Below are positions 37,201 to 48,550 of a DNA stretch of 64,000 bases, piece by piece. A program made the position numbers and the translations under genes. Numbering within the stretch: position 1 is the first letter of the stretch; each line of letters starts with the position of its first letter. Under the pieces are notes generated by a model. That model saw nothing but the letters and a program-made list of their open reading frames with translations, ran no database searches and was not told the origin of the DNA. This DNA is from Amaranthus tricolor (Eukaryota > Streptophyta > Magnoliopsida > Caryophyllales > Amaranthaceae), in the NCBI RefSeq assembly GCF_026212465.1, contig NC_080048.1, positions 37,724,375 to 37,788,374 on the forward strand, written 5' to 3'.

Positions 37201-39953
37201 CCTGGTGGGTTACTGCTCAGAACACAGTCAGCGCCTCTTGATTTATGAGTATTGTAGTAATGGGGCACTACAAGATGCGCTCCACTCAGACGATGAATAC
37301 AGGAAGAAACTTTCTTGGAATTTGCGAATGCGGATGGCACTTGGAGCTGCTAGAGCCTTGGAGTAAGTAAATGTCTCTATTAGCATCTAAATATATGAAT
37401 CTCCATGTTAACGTTTGATGGAAGTTAAATTGATTAAATAATTATTGTTTGTTTTGCTTGGATATGATTTTTTATGGCCCCCACAACAACAACAATACCT
37501 AAGCCTGAATCCCAAAAGATTGGGGTCGGCTACATGAACCAGCTGATCATTTCTTGTGGTCCACATGGATTCTTTTTCTCCATTCATTTCGATCTTCTAC
37601 CATCTCAACCAGTAAATCTGAATCTTCCATAACCCTTTTCACTCATGTCCTCTTCGGTCTTCCTCGCCCTCTTTTTAAGTCCCCCATGTTCCAACTTTCT
37701 ATCTTCCTAGTACCCCATCGTTGCTCATGCTTATGATTTTTTATGGCCCCCAGAAGTTTTTGATGACCTGTTTGAGACGTCTTTCAATGAAACAACAATA
37801 ATTTATGTATCTTATCACCTTGCTTTGATGTAATAATTTACATTCTTTCTATATTAATATTCGGTAGCCACTTTGATGTACTCTTTGTAAAGCCGTTAAT
37901 AGTATTTTTTTTATATTGATATTTACATTCAGATATCTGCACGAGGTTTGTGAACCACCTGTAATCCATAGAAACTTCAAATCTGGGAACATTCTTCTTG
38001 ATGATGAACTAAATGTGCGGGTCTCTGACTGTGGATTGGCATCTTTGATAGCATCTAATTCCGTCAGCCAGGTAATAGACGTATCTGACATTGCTACATG
38101 ATTTTGCCCGTTCATTTTCTGTTGCTTCAGTTGCTTAGAATTAAATTTAGGAAAATATTACTAATACTAAAATTATTTACAAGGACAATAAAGTCGTTCT
38201 AAATCATTAAATAAAGGTTCAATAAGAACAACTTTGTTATTACAAGAGTAAGGTTGTGTATATCACTCGCGAACCTCGTCTAGGCGGGACCCACTTGGCA
38301 TTAGGGTAGTAGGAAACCAATGATGCTAATGCATCGCATTTTATATTGCTTGGCTACTACGGATTATACTTATCCATAAAATGTTTCTGTGCCGAATGTT
38401 GTTCATTTTCAGTTGTCGGGGCACCTTTTATCTACCTATGGCTATGGAGCTCCGGAATTCGAGTCGGGAATCTATAATTCCCAAAGCGATGTTTACAGCT
38501 TTGGAGTGGTTATGTTGGAACTTTTGACGGGTCGAATGTCTTATGACAGGTAAGAAATGTGAACATGCCATTTTTATTTGTTTACATTTCTGAATTTTAG
38601 CATATTATCGATCGTACATATTCTTTTAAAATTTCCTCCAGGACACGTATCCGAGGAGAGCAATTTTTGGTGAGATGGGCAGTTCCTCAGCTCCATGATA
38701 TCGATGCTTTACAGCGGATGGTTGATCCGTCTCTCAGTGGCGAATATCCTACTAAATCTTTATCACACTTTGCTGATATCATTGCACGATGTGTTCAGGT
38801 GAATATGATCCCCTGTTTCGTAATATTATATCTTAGGACCTCTATATACTCGAATTCTTTTCTTATACTTTCAAAGCTAACATATTGCTTATTTTAGCGA
38901 GAAATCGTACGTATTGCTTACTTTAGCAAGAACCTTAGTATCTACGCTCAATTGTAGCACTAATGATAAGTAGTTTGAACCATCTCTAGATGTTGACCAT
39001 GTTCATTAAAGCGGCAATCTTTTATTTGAACCCTCACTCCCATGCGAAATAGTGCAATAATAGATCCATAATGGACTAAGAAGATCAAAGTTGGTATTTT
39101 ATGGTTCTTAGGTTTTTGACTACAGTCGGTCTCTTGAGAGATCGTCTCTCAGGCCCAACCCATTAAAGCTTAATGCCTACTTACAGCCTCTTTAATGCCT
39201 ACTTACATCATCCTTAATGCCTACTTACCATATCCTTAATGCCTATTTACATAATCCTTAAATGTCTACTTACGGTATCCTTAATGCCTACTTACATCAT
39301 TCTTAAATGACTACTTACATTATCCTTAATGTCTACTCACATCATCCTTAAATGCCTACTTACAGCATCTTTGATGCCTACTTACAATATCTTAAACGCC
39401 TGCGTACAATATCCTTAATGCATACTGAGTAACTTGCACTACATTTTCCTTTATGGGCTGACCTAATTAAAAGATGGTCTCTCACAAGAATATTTGTTTA
39501 GACTACAATAAATGTGTTCATGTTCTTTAAGCGAAGCTGCAAACTGGTGTTTGTAAAGATCAAGCGGAAAGTCTCTTTGTTATGAGGGTAAGGTTGCGTA
39601 CATCCGACTCCCTTACCTAGCCTAAGTTGGACCCACTTAACATCATTAGAATACTCTAATGTTGTAGAATAATACACCCTAGAACATTTTACCTCAAATG
39701 CCGATAGAGTCTAGAATCGGACCATTTTTCTTAACTTCGACAAAATCTTTATTATCATTAAAATGTCGATAGCATCTTGCTTCTTGATTTATTTTTCATG
39801 GCTATTTTGTTCTACTCCTTGCAAGTTGATAAGAATGTGTTGGTTATATCGCAGTCTGAACCCGAGTTTAGGCCACTGATGTCTGAAGTTGTGCAAGATC
39901 TCCAAAGTATGTTACAAAGAGGTTCACCTTCGAAAAATCCAATTACCGAATAA
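31290..39953 (+). CDS. SRF: STRUBBELIG-receptor-family LRR receptor kinase, SRF3-like (16 exons)
   Basis: Exons: 31290-31410, 32560-32689, 32788-32859, 33576-33641, 33741-33812, 33897-33968, 34056-34127, 34201-34266, 34357-34422, 35217-35662, 36071-36489, 37091-37362, 37933-38071, 38413-38549, 38642-38798, 39855-39953. These total 2406 nt, 801 residues. Order: signal peptide; SUB-type domain ([18 protein letters not shown]); six or seven LRRs encoded by a series of 66- or 72-nt exons; Ser/Pro-rich stem; membrane span at about 327-350; a run of about 17 prolines near 448-465; kinase domain at about 498-780. The ATP-binding lysine is present (AVKKL), but the catalytic loop reads IHRNFKSGN (no HRD aspartate) and the metal motif reads SDCG instead of DFG, so it is an atypical, probably inactive kinase, as in STRUBBELIG. 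Family members signal in tissue morphogenesis, immunity or iron responses. SRF3-like is inferred from motifs I remember ([21 protein letters not shown]). A second ATG at 31311 gives 794 residues. Confidence 0.92.
31624..31764. mobile_element. 141-bp MITE in SRF intron 1 (first copy)
   Basis: Perfect 9-bp duplications TTCTACTTG lie at 31615-31623 and 31765-31773. The element starts CACAAATTGTTGTGTGAGAC and contains CCGTCTCACTGTGAGACA; an inverted GTCGTCTTACCGAGAGAC lies near the other end. It has no coding capacity. Its length is identical to the copy at 32392-32532, and it shares termini with the minisatellite MITEs. Confidence 0.8.
32392..32532. mobile_element. 141-bp MITE in SRF intron 1 (second copy, next to exon 2)
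   Basis: Perfect 9-bp duplications TTCTAATAT lie at 32383-32391 and 32533-32541. The element starts CACAAATTCTTGCATGAGAC and carries CGGTCTCACCGTGAGACATG, with inverted GTGAGACGTCTCATACAAGA at the right. Its right end is only 27 bp from the first base of SRF exon 2 (32560), so the branch-point region of this intron may lie in or beside the element. Confidence 0.85.
33003..33282 (+). mobile_element. Complete TRIM-type miniature LTR retrotransposon in SRF intron 3
   Basis: The element spans 33008-33277 (270 bp) between 5-bp duplications ATCTT (33003-33007 and 33278-33282). Both short LTRs run TGTTAGAG..TTGACA: the 5' LTR is 33008-33060 (53 bp) and the 3' LTR is 33206-33277 (72 bp). The 5' copy lacks about 19 bp present in the 3' copy. 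TGCTATCAGAAGCCAG directly after the 5' LTR is a mutated form of the TGGTATCAGAGCC primer-binding site complementary to initiator methionine tRNA. GTGAGGGGCG just before the 3' LTR serves as polypurine tract. There is no coding sequence, as expected for a TRIM. Its orientation is the same as the gene's. Confidence 0.9.
34760..34995. repeat. CAGTAAAAATCAGTTT tandem repeat in SRF intron 9
   Basis: A degenerate array of a 15-20-bp unit near CAGTAAAAATCAGTTTTAAT, roughly ten copies, in the intron 34423-35216. It is preceded by AGAACAGAACC/AACTGAACTT-rich sequence. It is non-coding. Confidence 0.7.
35707..35936. mobile_element. Stowaway-like MITE in SRF intron 10
   Basis: The left end reads TACTCATCTGTTCCATTAGA. 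The right end, GGACGGAGGGAGTA, is the inverse of the classic TACTCCCTCCGTCC terminus. The length is 230 bp and TA dinucleotides at the ends fit the mariner/Stowaway target. It is AT-rich and non-coding. Confidence 0.75.
36840..36935. repeat. Tandem duplication in SRF intron 11
   Basis: A unit containing AAATCGG..TTTGTGTC followed by TATTGTTTTTTA is present twice, about 76 bp apart, with first copy near 36790-36850 and second near 36848-36915. Shorter TCGGGTCAAATCGGGTT copies surround it. Diverged and non-coding. Confidence 0.5.
37463..37751 (-). mobile_element. Short 5'-truncated RTE LINE in SRF intron 12 with a 20-bp TSD
   Basis: Perfect 20-bp duplications lie at 37463-37482 and 37732-37751 (start TATGATTTTT, end ATGGCCCCC). 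The 249-bp insert between them carries, in inverted orientation, the RTE 3' end: CAACAACAACAA tail, then AATCCCAAAAGATTGGGGTC. The same end sequence occurs at the VPS53 intron LINE. Read on the minus strand it ends in (TTG)n, typical of RTE elements. The perfect TSD indicates a fairly recent insertion. It lies antisense to the gene. Confidence 0.9.
38240..38335 (+). repeat. Dispersed retroposon fragment (GTAAGGTTG family), SRF intron 13
   Basis: AGAGTAAGGTTGTGTATATC is followed by CTAGGCGGGACCCACTTGGC. The same ordered pair of motifs occurs at 39585-39665 and, inverted, at 51285-51345. This arrangement recurs in plant genomes as a SINE-like family. No TSD or polymerase III boxes were confirmed. 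Confidence 0.45.
39125..39497 (-). mobile_element. Minisatellite MITE, copy B, in SRF intron 15
   Basis: Flanks TTTGACTACA (39115-39124) and TTAGACTACA (39498-39507) match at 9 of 10. The element is inverted relative to copy A: it ends on the plus strand with GGTCTCTCACAAGAATATTT and begins GTCGGTCTCTTGAGAGATCG. The interior is an array of about a dozen TTAATGCCTACTTACATCAT units, the complement of the copy A repeat. It sits in the intron 38799-39854. Confidence 0.8.
39585..39665 (+). repeat. Dispersed retroposon fragment (GTAAGGTTG family), SRF intron 15
   Basis: GAGGGTAAGGTTGCGTACAT is followed by TTGGACCCACTTAACATC, the best-preserved copy of this family here. Compare 38240-38335 and 51285-51345. 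Confidence 0.45.
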
Positions 39954-41484
39954 ATCTTCTAACAGCTTATAACGGAGATTTTGCGAAGTTTTGGACTCTA
40001 GAAGAAGGAAATCCCGATTCTTCGAATTCATCAGAAATCGAATCCAAACGCAACATAAAAGAACGAAAAGTTGACATGAATGAGTACTGCCCAGTGTCCA
40101 TATACATTCTCCATTTGAACTTCAGAAATGCCTTTGTGTAGTATTTATTCAATACAGTCGGCGTCCTATATATTCCAACCGATGCTGGCTGTCGCTATGT
40201 ACGCCTTCTTGAGATCAATTGTTCGTCATTTTTTGATGATCAGCAAGTTGGTGTCGGAAATGATCTGCGTAGATGTAGTTGTCTCATTGTTTGAGAAACG
40301 ACTTGATAAAAATTGTATTAGGCCCATTTTGTCGAGGCCAAATCGGCTAGTTAGAATTTGTTCATAGTTTTGTGTTCGTGTAGTTATGTACCATAGTTCA
40401 TTATTCATTGCTTTTACGTTTTTTGTTCCATTACTTCATATAAATTGTATTCAAATAATTTATGGCTTTAATAAAAACTCTATCACACTATGTTTGTGTT
40501 CGTTCTAATATTGGGTGGTATTTCAGAGACTCGAATGTATACAATTTTACCATTGTTAATGATAAAACTAAAAAAAAAATAATCTTACCAATGATATTTT
40601 GCTTGGTTCAAAGATAAAACCCTATAAACTCCGAAAATAATTAGGCATGACAAAAACTCATCTGACCTACTTCACTGACTTAACTTGAAACTAGTGGTTA
40701 GATGAGATTTTGACCCAATTAAATAAATGGATTGACTAGATCTGATATTTTTGTAAATAGATTAGGTTTTAAATTTTTAATAAATAAAAAAGTGAAAAGT
40801 ATTTATTACGGTCAATAAGTCGAATTAGCCAGAATCATTTAAACTTAACCTATATAATATTTGCTCATTTCCACGATGTACATAGTAGTAAACTTAAAAT
40901 CTAAACTTGTAACACCTTGACTTTGTTCGGGTTCGAGTTGACGACACTACTTATTAGCATCGTCGTCGCTAACCAAGGCGAGGTCTAGGTATTACATATG
41001 ATGTTAGTGAAACCATGCAATCATGGTTGATCCTAAGTGTGGGAACATAAAAGAGCTTTAAAAGAGTTGATAGTAATATTAATATCAATATGATGTATTT
41101 TTTGTTTTTAAATAAACTTATTTGACAAGGATTCTATAATTAAGCGTGTTTTAGTGTAGAATACTCTTCGAATTAATAAACTCTTGGTGAGTTCTCACGG
41201 TGCGCATGAGTGAAAACAAAGTGCGCTGAAAAAAAATTTGTGTCAATTTATGGAATCGATCTACAATTTTAATGAGTAGTTGCGACCAATGAGGAGTGGA
41301 AGTGTTATATCTCCCTTCCCGGGTTACTTTTGCTTAATATAAAGCAACGAGTATCATGATGCCTAAAACACAACAAAATTACTGAATTTTCCATAATTAA
41401 CTATGGACTTCAAGATCAGCCCAAGTTTACAAACTTAAATTGTTGTCTTGAATAGCTATTTTGTACCTACATTCAAACCAAGAT
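39954..41484. other. SRF 3' flank and intergenic DNA
   Basis: About 39954-40500 should contain the SRF 3' UTR; an AATAAA-like TTTAATAAAAACTC lies near 40470. Beyond that I see no gene. Confidence 0.4.
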
Positions 41485-41494
41485 TTGCTGTAAC

Positions 41495-41749
41495 ACAAAT
41501 TCTTGTGAGAGATGGTTTTTTTAAGAGACCATTTTAATTGGACTGATCTATTATATATTTTTTAAAATATTGTAAGTAAGCATTAAGAATGATGTAAGTA
41601 GATATTTAAGATATTGAAAGTAGGCATTAAGGATACGATAAGTAAACATTAAGGATAATATAAGTGGGCATTAAGAAATAACAATACGGTAAGTAGGTAT
41701 AAATCTTTAATGGGTTAGGCTTGAGATACGTCTCTCAAGAGACTAACTG
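41495..41749 (+). mobile_element. Minisatellite MITE, copy C
   Basis: Flanks TTGCTGTAAC (41485-41494) and TTGTTGTAAT (41750-41759) match at 8 of 10. The element starts ACAAATTCTTGTGAGAGATG and ends CTCTCAAGAGACTAACTG. It has about six 20-bp units of the AAGTAGGCATTAAGGATA type. It is 255 bp against 366 bp in copy A, the difference being mainly repeat number. Confidence 0.8.
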
Positions 41750-44700
41750 TTGTTGTAATTGTATCTTTAGTCGAGTTGCATGATTAGGGCCGATGGTAAT
41801 TGATTCGTTATTGGAGTTTTATGGTATTGAATTACTTTAAAAATTGTTCAAAAAATCTTTAAAGTTAAGATGCTTTACCCATTATTACAATGCTCTAGGA
41901 AGAAAACAACCATAGAGATGTGTGAGTATGAATATAGCTTTGATAGTGAAACATGGTGTAAATTATTGAACCCCTTTGTATTTGGGACACTTTCTTGAAG
42001 ACATAGCAATCACAAATTATGGTGGTCCATAGTAGTATCAATGGTGCATCAAGTTTTGACAAGTATGTGACTACTCAAGATTTCATGTGTCCCTTACATG
42101 CTACTAGAATCTACTTGAACTAGTATTAGGTTAAGCTTGGAGAATTTTCTATAGACAATAAAAGGGAGGAAAAATTGATTTATACAGTAATTCGTGAAAA
42201 TCAAACAGCTATCCCAGTTCACAAGGATGAAAGGATTAAACTGCAATTATCAATCAATTTTTGATTTACGAATAGATATTCACTTTTTAATATTTGATAT
42301 TGCCTTAGTTTTTTTTATTTTTTATTATTATTTTTTTTATTACATGGTAAGCTAATGAAAGGGAAAAGTTAGGTGAGAATAGAACTCATGACCATTAAAA
42401 ATAATACTTATTCCAACTAAGATAAAACTCTTTTGTTTTTCGTTTTTTAGTAAATTTCTTTTTTTGAATTTTATATAATCATATCTAGTTCAAGTAGCTT
42501 AATGTTAGTTATGAGAAGCTTACTTAGTTAGCTCCTAAACTACTATATTCCTCCTATTAATCTTGTTGTATTGCTACAATATAGTAAAATTGATTTATTA
42601 ATTTGTCGTGGAATAAAACAAATACAAGTAAATTAAAGAAAATATATTAAATTAAATTAATAATTCAAAATATAAACGACATAAAATGAAAGGAAAAACG
42701 AGTATTTTTATAGTGGGAGACCAAAATAGATGAGTGGTACAACATCTTATTTGCATAGTGGAATTAGAATGTGTTGTTGTTTGACTATCTAACATTTCTT
42801 AACTTATTGCTTGGTTTCTTCTTCAATTGATTAACTAAAAATAGACAAATTTTATGAAGTAAACTAAAAATAGACAACCAATACTATACTCTATTCAAAT
42901 TCATTGGTTCTTATTGTGCTTGGATAAATCAAGTAATATATTCCCATTGCAACAAAAAAATTCAAAAATACTGAAATTGATTGAATTGTGTGGATGATAT
43001 TAATGAAGAGTTCAAATCTTTATACGAAAATAAAAAAGTAATAAAAATATTTGTTAATTTTGTTCCTTTAATTCAAGTAATAAAAGGAACAGATTAAAAA
43101 GAAAGTGTTGTAAATCCGTAAAGATATAGGGAGTAGTTGGTTTTCCTACATGAATTTCTTCTAGAAATCATGAAGGAAAATGTATTTTGTAATTGCAATA
43201 TCTTGTGTGATCAGTCCACTTTTATTTTTAAAATTTTTAAATTTGTAATATCGATGTGAAATTTTTTTGAATTTTAGAATACAACGAAATCAAAGGAATA
43301 TAAAGTTATCTTGATTGATAAAAAAAATATTATTTTCTATTCTTTGAGTGATCTTTTGATTTTTGTTTTCTCGATTGAATTTTCATATTTGTTGGGAGTT
43401 AAATACTATTAAATGTTTATTTGTAATAATCATGTTCTAAGAGTAAAAATATAATGATGCATTGTAGAAGTAAATCTATATTCACTTACCTAATAGTGAT
43501 ATATGTATATTTGTAGACTGTAGTTGATGAGTAAGACAAATACAAGTAAGTTGAAAAAATAAATAGATGAGATTAAGAAAAAAAATACATTTATGAATGA
43601 AATTTAAATAGAATTGCGAAAATTATTACTAAAAGAGAAAATAGTACAAAGCAAGTAAGATAATAATAAATAAAATAAGACAAATGGAACCATACATAAA
43701 ATACTAAAATTATTTATGTTATCTTTTTCTATTTTTTGAATATTCAAATATGTTTGGTTGTATTTACCGAACCTTCTTTTTTTTAATTATTTAACATGAG
43801 TGTTTTTTAAAAAGAAAAGTAAAAAAAATAAAATTAAGATTTATAGTATGTTTTATAAATAACTTTTTATTCAGTTTATTAGTGGACTTTAGTTTTTGAC
43901 ATGTTGACTTGATAAGTTATTTTGTTAACACAACTAGAAATTTGGCTTTTGTAAGCCAAAATGAAATAATGTTCTTAAGTTTGTTGTCCACTTTTTTTTT
44001 AATAAAAAAAAACCGAATAACTATATTTAAGAAACATTTTTAGAGTTGTTCAAATTCATTTGATTAACTTAAAATATATATGGTCTAACTCGACCTTATC
44101 CTATTTGATCCAACCCGAAATTAACTCATATATAAAAAGTAAATTACATTGTTAAGATATTTTTAAATATATTTAAGAATCGAAATTGACCCAATTTGAA
44201 GTATAATACTCAAAACCTTTCTAACCGTCCAAATGGACGCAAACTAAACATTTTCATTAACATCTGACTTATACAATTAATTAACAAAATAATCAACAAA
44301 AAGTCAATATTATAAAACGATCAAATAAATCAAATAAAATAATTAACAATTAATAACTCAGATTATAATATTTTAAATGCATACCAAAAAATTATTCTAA
44401 TTTTTTCTTTTGACTAGTCTAATTAGAAATGGTCTAAAAAAACGGTCTGAATTTGTGATAACTCATTGCCAAACACATTAGCAATCTAGGGTGTGAATTC
44501 AAGGGTAATCTCTTTAATCATGGTTAGGTTATTAAATGGAATTGGCGGTTCGCAACATCTCATAATTCATCCGTACCATGAATTCTCATAGATTTTTTCC
44601 ACCATTAAAATAATAATAAATTAAAATAAGAGGCAATACAAGAAGTGGAGTACCATTGAAAAATCCAAAACTTTGACTTACTCCTAAGACAACTAATTTC

Positions 44701-44766
44701 ATGTGGACCCAGTCATCCACGACATACTATGGGTCCATTCGGATTAGGAGTTTCATCTTATCATCA

Positions 44767-45018
44767 TACTTTCTTTCTTTGTTCCGAATTAGAAAAACGA
44801 CACTATTTATTTATTATTTTTAATTTATGATTAGTTTTTAATTTATAAGTTAAAATATAATCAAATTAGATCTTGTTTAATTCGTCTTATTACAAAGACT
44901 ATTAATATCATATTTTTATAATTTTTTATTTTATATAATTAGAGAAATTAAAGATTGAATTAGTGCATTGGACTGCGTGAAAAGCAAACGTTGCAAGTAT
45001 ATTGAAACGGAGAAAGTA
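44767..45018. mobile_element. Stowaway-like MITE
   Basis: The ends are TACTTTCTTTCTTTGTTCCG and, inverted, ..GAAACGGAGAAAGTA, giving a 252-bp element with TIRs of about 20 bp. The interior matches those at 22160-22385 and 45173-45430 (ATAATTTTTTATTTTATATA, TTAAAATATAATCAA). Confidence 0.6.
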
Positions 45019-45172
45019 ATATTTACAATCGGATTTTTACCAATTGCAATACTAATAATTAACATAAATATTAAAAATTAGTAGGAATTGCTAAAATATA
45101 CGAGTAGACGAATATGTGTATATGAGTAAAAACTAAAAAAAAAGGTTAGAATAATATCTAAAGTAAAAATAT

Positions 45173-45430
45173 TACTACAATTCTTTTAAGTTGTTTCATT
45201 TAGTTTTGACACACTATTTAATGTACTAATTCAATTTAAATATCTCTAATTGTTTATGATTAAAAATTATAAAAATTTGATATTAATAAAATTTACATTG
45301 AGATGAATCAAACAAGATCTCACTTGGCTATATAATAACATCTAAATTAAAAATAAAATACAAATTAAAAGTGATTTATAAATAGTGTTAAAAAACTAAA
45401 TAAGACAACTTAAAAGAATAGAAAGGAGTA
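45173..45430. mobile_element. Stowaway-like MITE (inverted relative to the preceding one)
   Basis: TTCTTTTAAGTTGTTTCATT near the left end is matched in inverted orientation by AAATAAGACAACTTAAAAGA before GGAGTA at the right end. The TIRs are about 30 bp and the length is about 258 bp. Its interior is the reverse complement of the 44767-45018 type. The left tip is eroded. Confidence 0.65.
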
Positions 45431-47669
45431 TAAAATTATTAGAAAACTAAAATAAAAAATTGACAATCAATTAGGAGACAAACTACTACTATAAAGTATT
45501 TTTAATTCGTTGACAAAATGGGAAAGGCCTGACTATTCTAGTAATATTTTAAGATAATAATATAAAATTATAATTACAATGTTGGGGTAACACATATAAA
45601 GTTAAAATTAAACAATTAATTATATCAATTGATATAAAAAATTAATGGTAATTCACAATTTTATGATAGTTTTGGACTAATGTAACTAATGCATATTGCT
45701 CATATTGGTATTCATATGTTCTAATAAATTTATTTTAACTTGTAATGAAAAAATAAATTGACTTAAAAAAAAATATGAAAGAGTATGTCAAATTTTATTT
45801 TTATTGACAATTCACCGTACAAACTTATTTTATCACTTTTTTATTTTTATGTTAAAATTTTTAGTCGAGACGTATTCTCTTAATCAATTACTACATTTCT
45901 ATATTTATAAATAATCTCCGCCACTTTATTACATTCTATTAAAAAGCAAAATTCACTGTGATATAGAGGACAATTTACACTATTTATATAGGAAAAAGTT
46001 TACGAAAGCCCTACATGCATTTGTTAATAGGAATAATAATTATATTAAAAAGAGTAAATTAGAAAATAAAATAATACATAGAAATGATATAACATTTTTA
46101 ACGCGTGATTTGGTGACGTATCTTAGATTTTATGCTATATTAGGTAATACAATTAATACTTATAGAATTAAAAGTTTAAAATACATTAGTTTACTAATTC
46201 TATAAATATGATTTAATTTTATCCCTATTAACGAATATTTCAGGGCGTTTGTTAACAAGATCCATAAAAAAATGCTCCCTTAAATTTAGAGGTGTTTGAC
46301 ATATGACTATAGATTGTTGGTTATTAATTTGTTTAACAAGTTGAAAATGATAGATGTTTGAATTCTTATTGGCTTTTAAGCTAGCCAAGTAGCTAGATAA
46401 ACTAGCTTGTTAGGAACAGTGGCAGACTTAAGATTCGAAACATGGGATTGCAATCTTAATAAAGGCGTGTTAGAATAAAATTAAAGTTAAACTAAATAAT
46501 ACACAAATACAAAACTGAATTATTATTAAATTCTACTAAATTATACACAGATAAAATTGAAATTATACATCATAATTTAAAGCAAAAAAAATTATGCCCA
46601 AATCAAATTATACTAAGATTCATAATACAAAACTAAACTAAATTCTAAATTTTAATTCAATTTCAATACTTTACCTAATTATGGGAGGATTGTAGTGTGT
46701 AGAAGAGGCCAAATGTGCGCGACTAGAATAGACGAATAGCAGCAATAAAACTTAGAATGCGGTAGCCAACATCAATGGTGTAAATATGACGCAATAAGTC
46801 GGCAACACCAATGTAGGAAACACCAAAATAAAGTCAATGGTCTAAGAGGAAGGAAATGGTTTTTCTTTCTTACAATAGTTATTAATTGCAATTGCTTTCT
46901 TAAAGTATTAACAATGATAAAGTTATAAATTATCAAAAGTAAATGCTATAGCCACTTTAATGGTATTAAACTGGGATTTGTTATTTACATTTGGTAGCAA
47001 GTCTCGAGTTCGAGCCCTAGTTATTAATTTTTTTTATTTTTTTTAATGGGGTTCCATAACCCCTGGTGCTTAACTAGGTCCTTCACTAGTTAGGAAAATA
47101 TTTGGTAAAAACAGGTATTCACTTTTGGTTGTTTATTAAAGAAAAAGTAAACCAACAAATATAAGTCAATGAAAAAACCATTTAACAAATCAAAAGTCTT
47201 AAGTCAATAAAAAAACAACTAAAAAGCTATTTACCAAGCACAAAAATAAAAAAAATTATTGATTTAATTTAATTTAATTTAATTAATACTCACTCAAGTT
47301 TTCACAAGGAATGTTCACGGGTTTTAAAAAATATAAGTTTTTAAATAGTAAATATATTATTTTATTAAATAATAATTTGATGGAGGAAAAAGTGAAGACT
47401 ATGAATATTAAAAAATATTATAACTAATAAAAAAATATTTTTATCATTTGAAAACCATAAAGAATATAAAAATGTTAAAATGAAGTTAGTAGAAGATGTA
47501 TGGGGTCTATAACCATTATTAAAATATTACAATGAGAATGAATAATGTTATTTTTGTCCAAAATTTATGATATAAATCGAAAGATGTTTTTAGGGAAATA
47601 ACAAATAAAACACCCTAAAATGACAAATGAAAATTTCTTTACAAACGGATCGAGTACTTTAATACAACC

Positions 47670-47861
47670 ACAAATTCTTCAAAATATTGTAAGTAGACAT
47701 TAAAAATGATGTAAGTAGACATTTAAGATATCGAAAATAGACATTTAAGATATCAAAAGTAAGCAATAAGGATAATGTAAGTAGGTATTAAGAATACGAT
47801 AAATATATATTAATCTTTAATGAGCTGAGTTTAAAATAACGTCTTTCAGAGAGACTAACTA
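47670..47861 (+). mobile_element. Minisatellite MITE, copy D (shortest)
   Basis: Flanks TAATACAACC (47660-47669) and TAATACAAGT (47862-47871) match at 8 of 10. The element starts ACAAATTCTTCAAAATATTG, so the GAGAGACGG part of the 5' terminus and what follows it have been deleted. The repeat array is cut to about five units. The 3' end reads CAGAGAGACTAACTA. Confidence 0.7.
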
Positions 47862-48550
47862 TAATACAAGTATTCTAATTTAATACAAGAACTCTATTAA
47901 AAATTAATATACTTCTACTACTTCTAAATCTAAATAAAAAAAGAAAGAGGTGGAATTAAATAATGCATAAACTTAGAACGGGACAGATGAAACCAATAAA
48001 TGACACAAATCTACTCCTCAATTCTTCATCCCATTACTATCATAACACATCTTTCTTATAACCTTCTCCCATTTCTTCCATGTTTCATTTTCTTCAATCC
48101 CCAAATCAATCTTCAATCTTCAATCTTCAATCCCCTTTTTTTCCTGCAATTTTTCAATCTTTCCCATCAATTTCATCAATGTCAGACTCTGAATTCCATT
48201 GAAATTTTTTTTTTCAAATTTCTTTTCCTTGACTTTTACATGTTCTTTTTAGTTTAACTTTAAGATACCTAAATCAATTTTCAATCTCTAAGTTTCCTTC
48301 TGTTTTCCTTTCAATTTTAGTGGGATTTTCCTGGAATTACGCTACTAGTCGTCTTCTGTCAGCAATTTTTTCCTAATCCAGCTGATTTTTTCCATTTTTA
48401 ATCACTTATTTTCATCCGAAAATCTCGTTTTCCCTAATTTCTCTCCTTTGTTTTGATTATCTTCTTATTACCTTTCATATTTTTTTTTGAATTTAGGGAG
48501 ACAATCACCATCTCCCTCTATCCATTCATCAATCAATCAATCAATTAATC

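Larger units (their letters stand above)
41760..47659. other. Gene-free AT-rich DNA with MITEs
   Basis: Apart from the two Stowaway-like MITEs listed separately (44767-45018 and 45173-45430), no coding sequence is supported. Small Stowaway-like fragments, such as ATAGGGAGTA near 43128, are also present. A sequence near 46420-47095 with CGAGTTCGAGCCCTAG and GGGGTTCCATAACCCC looks repetitive, but I could not classify it. Confidence 0.5.

Noticed and set aside
40900..41050. GC-richer stretch with TCGTCGTCGCTAACC as possible gene remnant
   Set aside because: No open frame or splice pattern. It probably belongs to an unclassified repeat.
46997..47015. tRNA box B-like CGAGTTCGAGCCCTAG
   Set aside because: No box A at the right distance and no foldable cloverleaf. 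At most it is a fragment of a tRNA-derived repeat.
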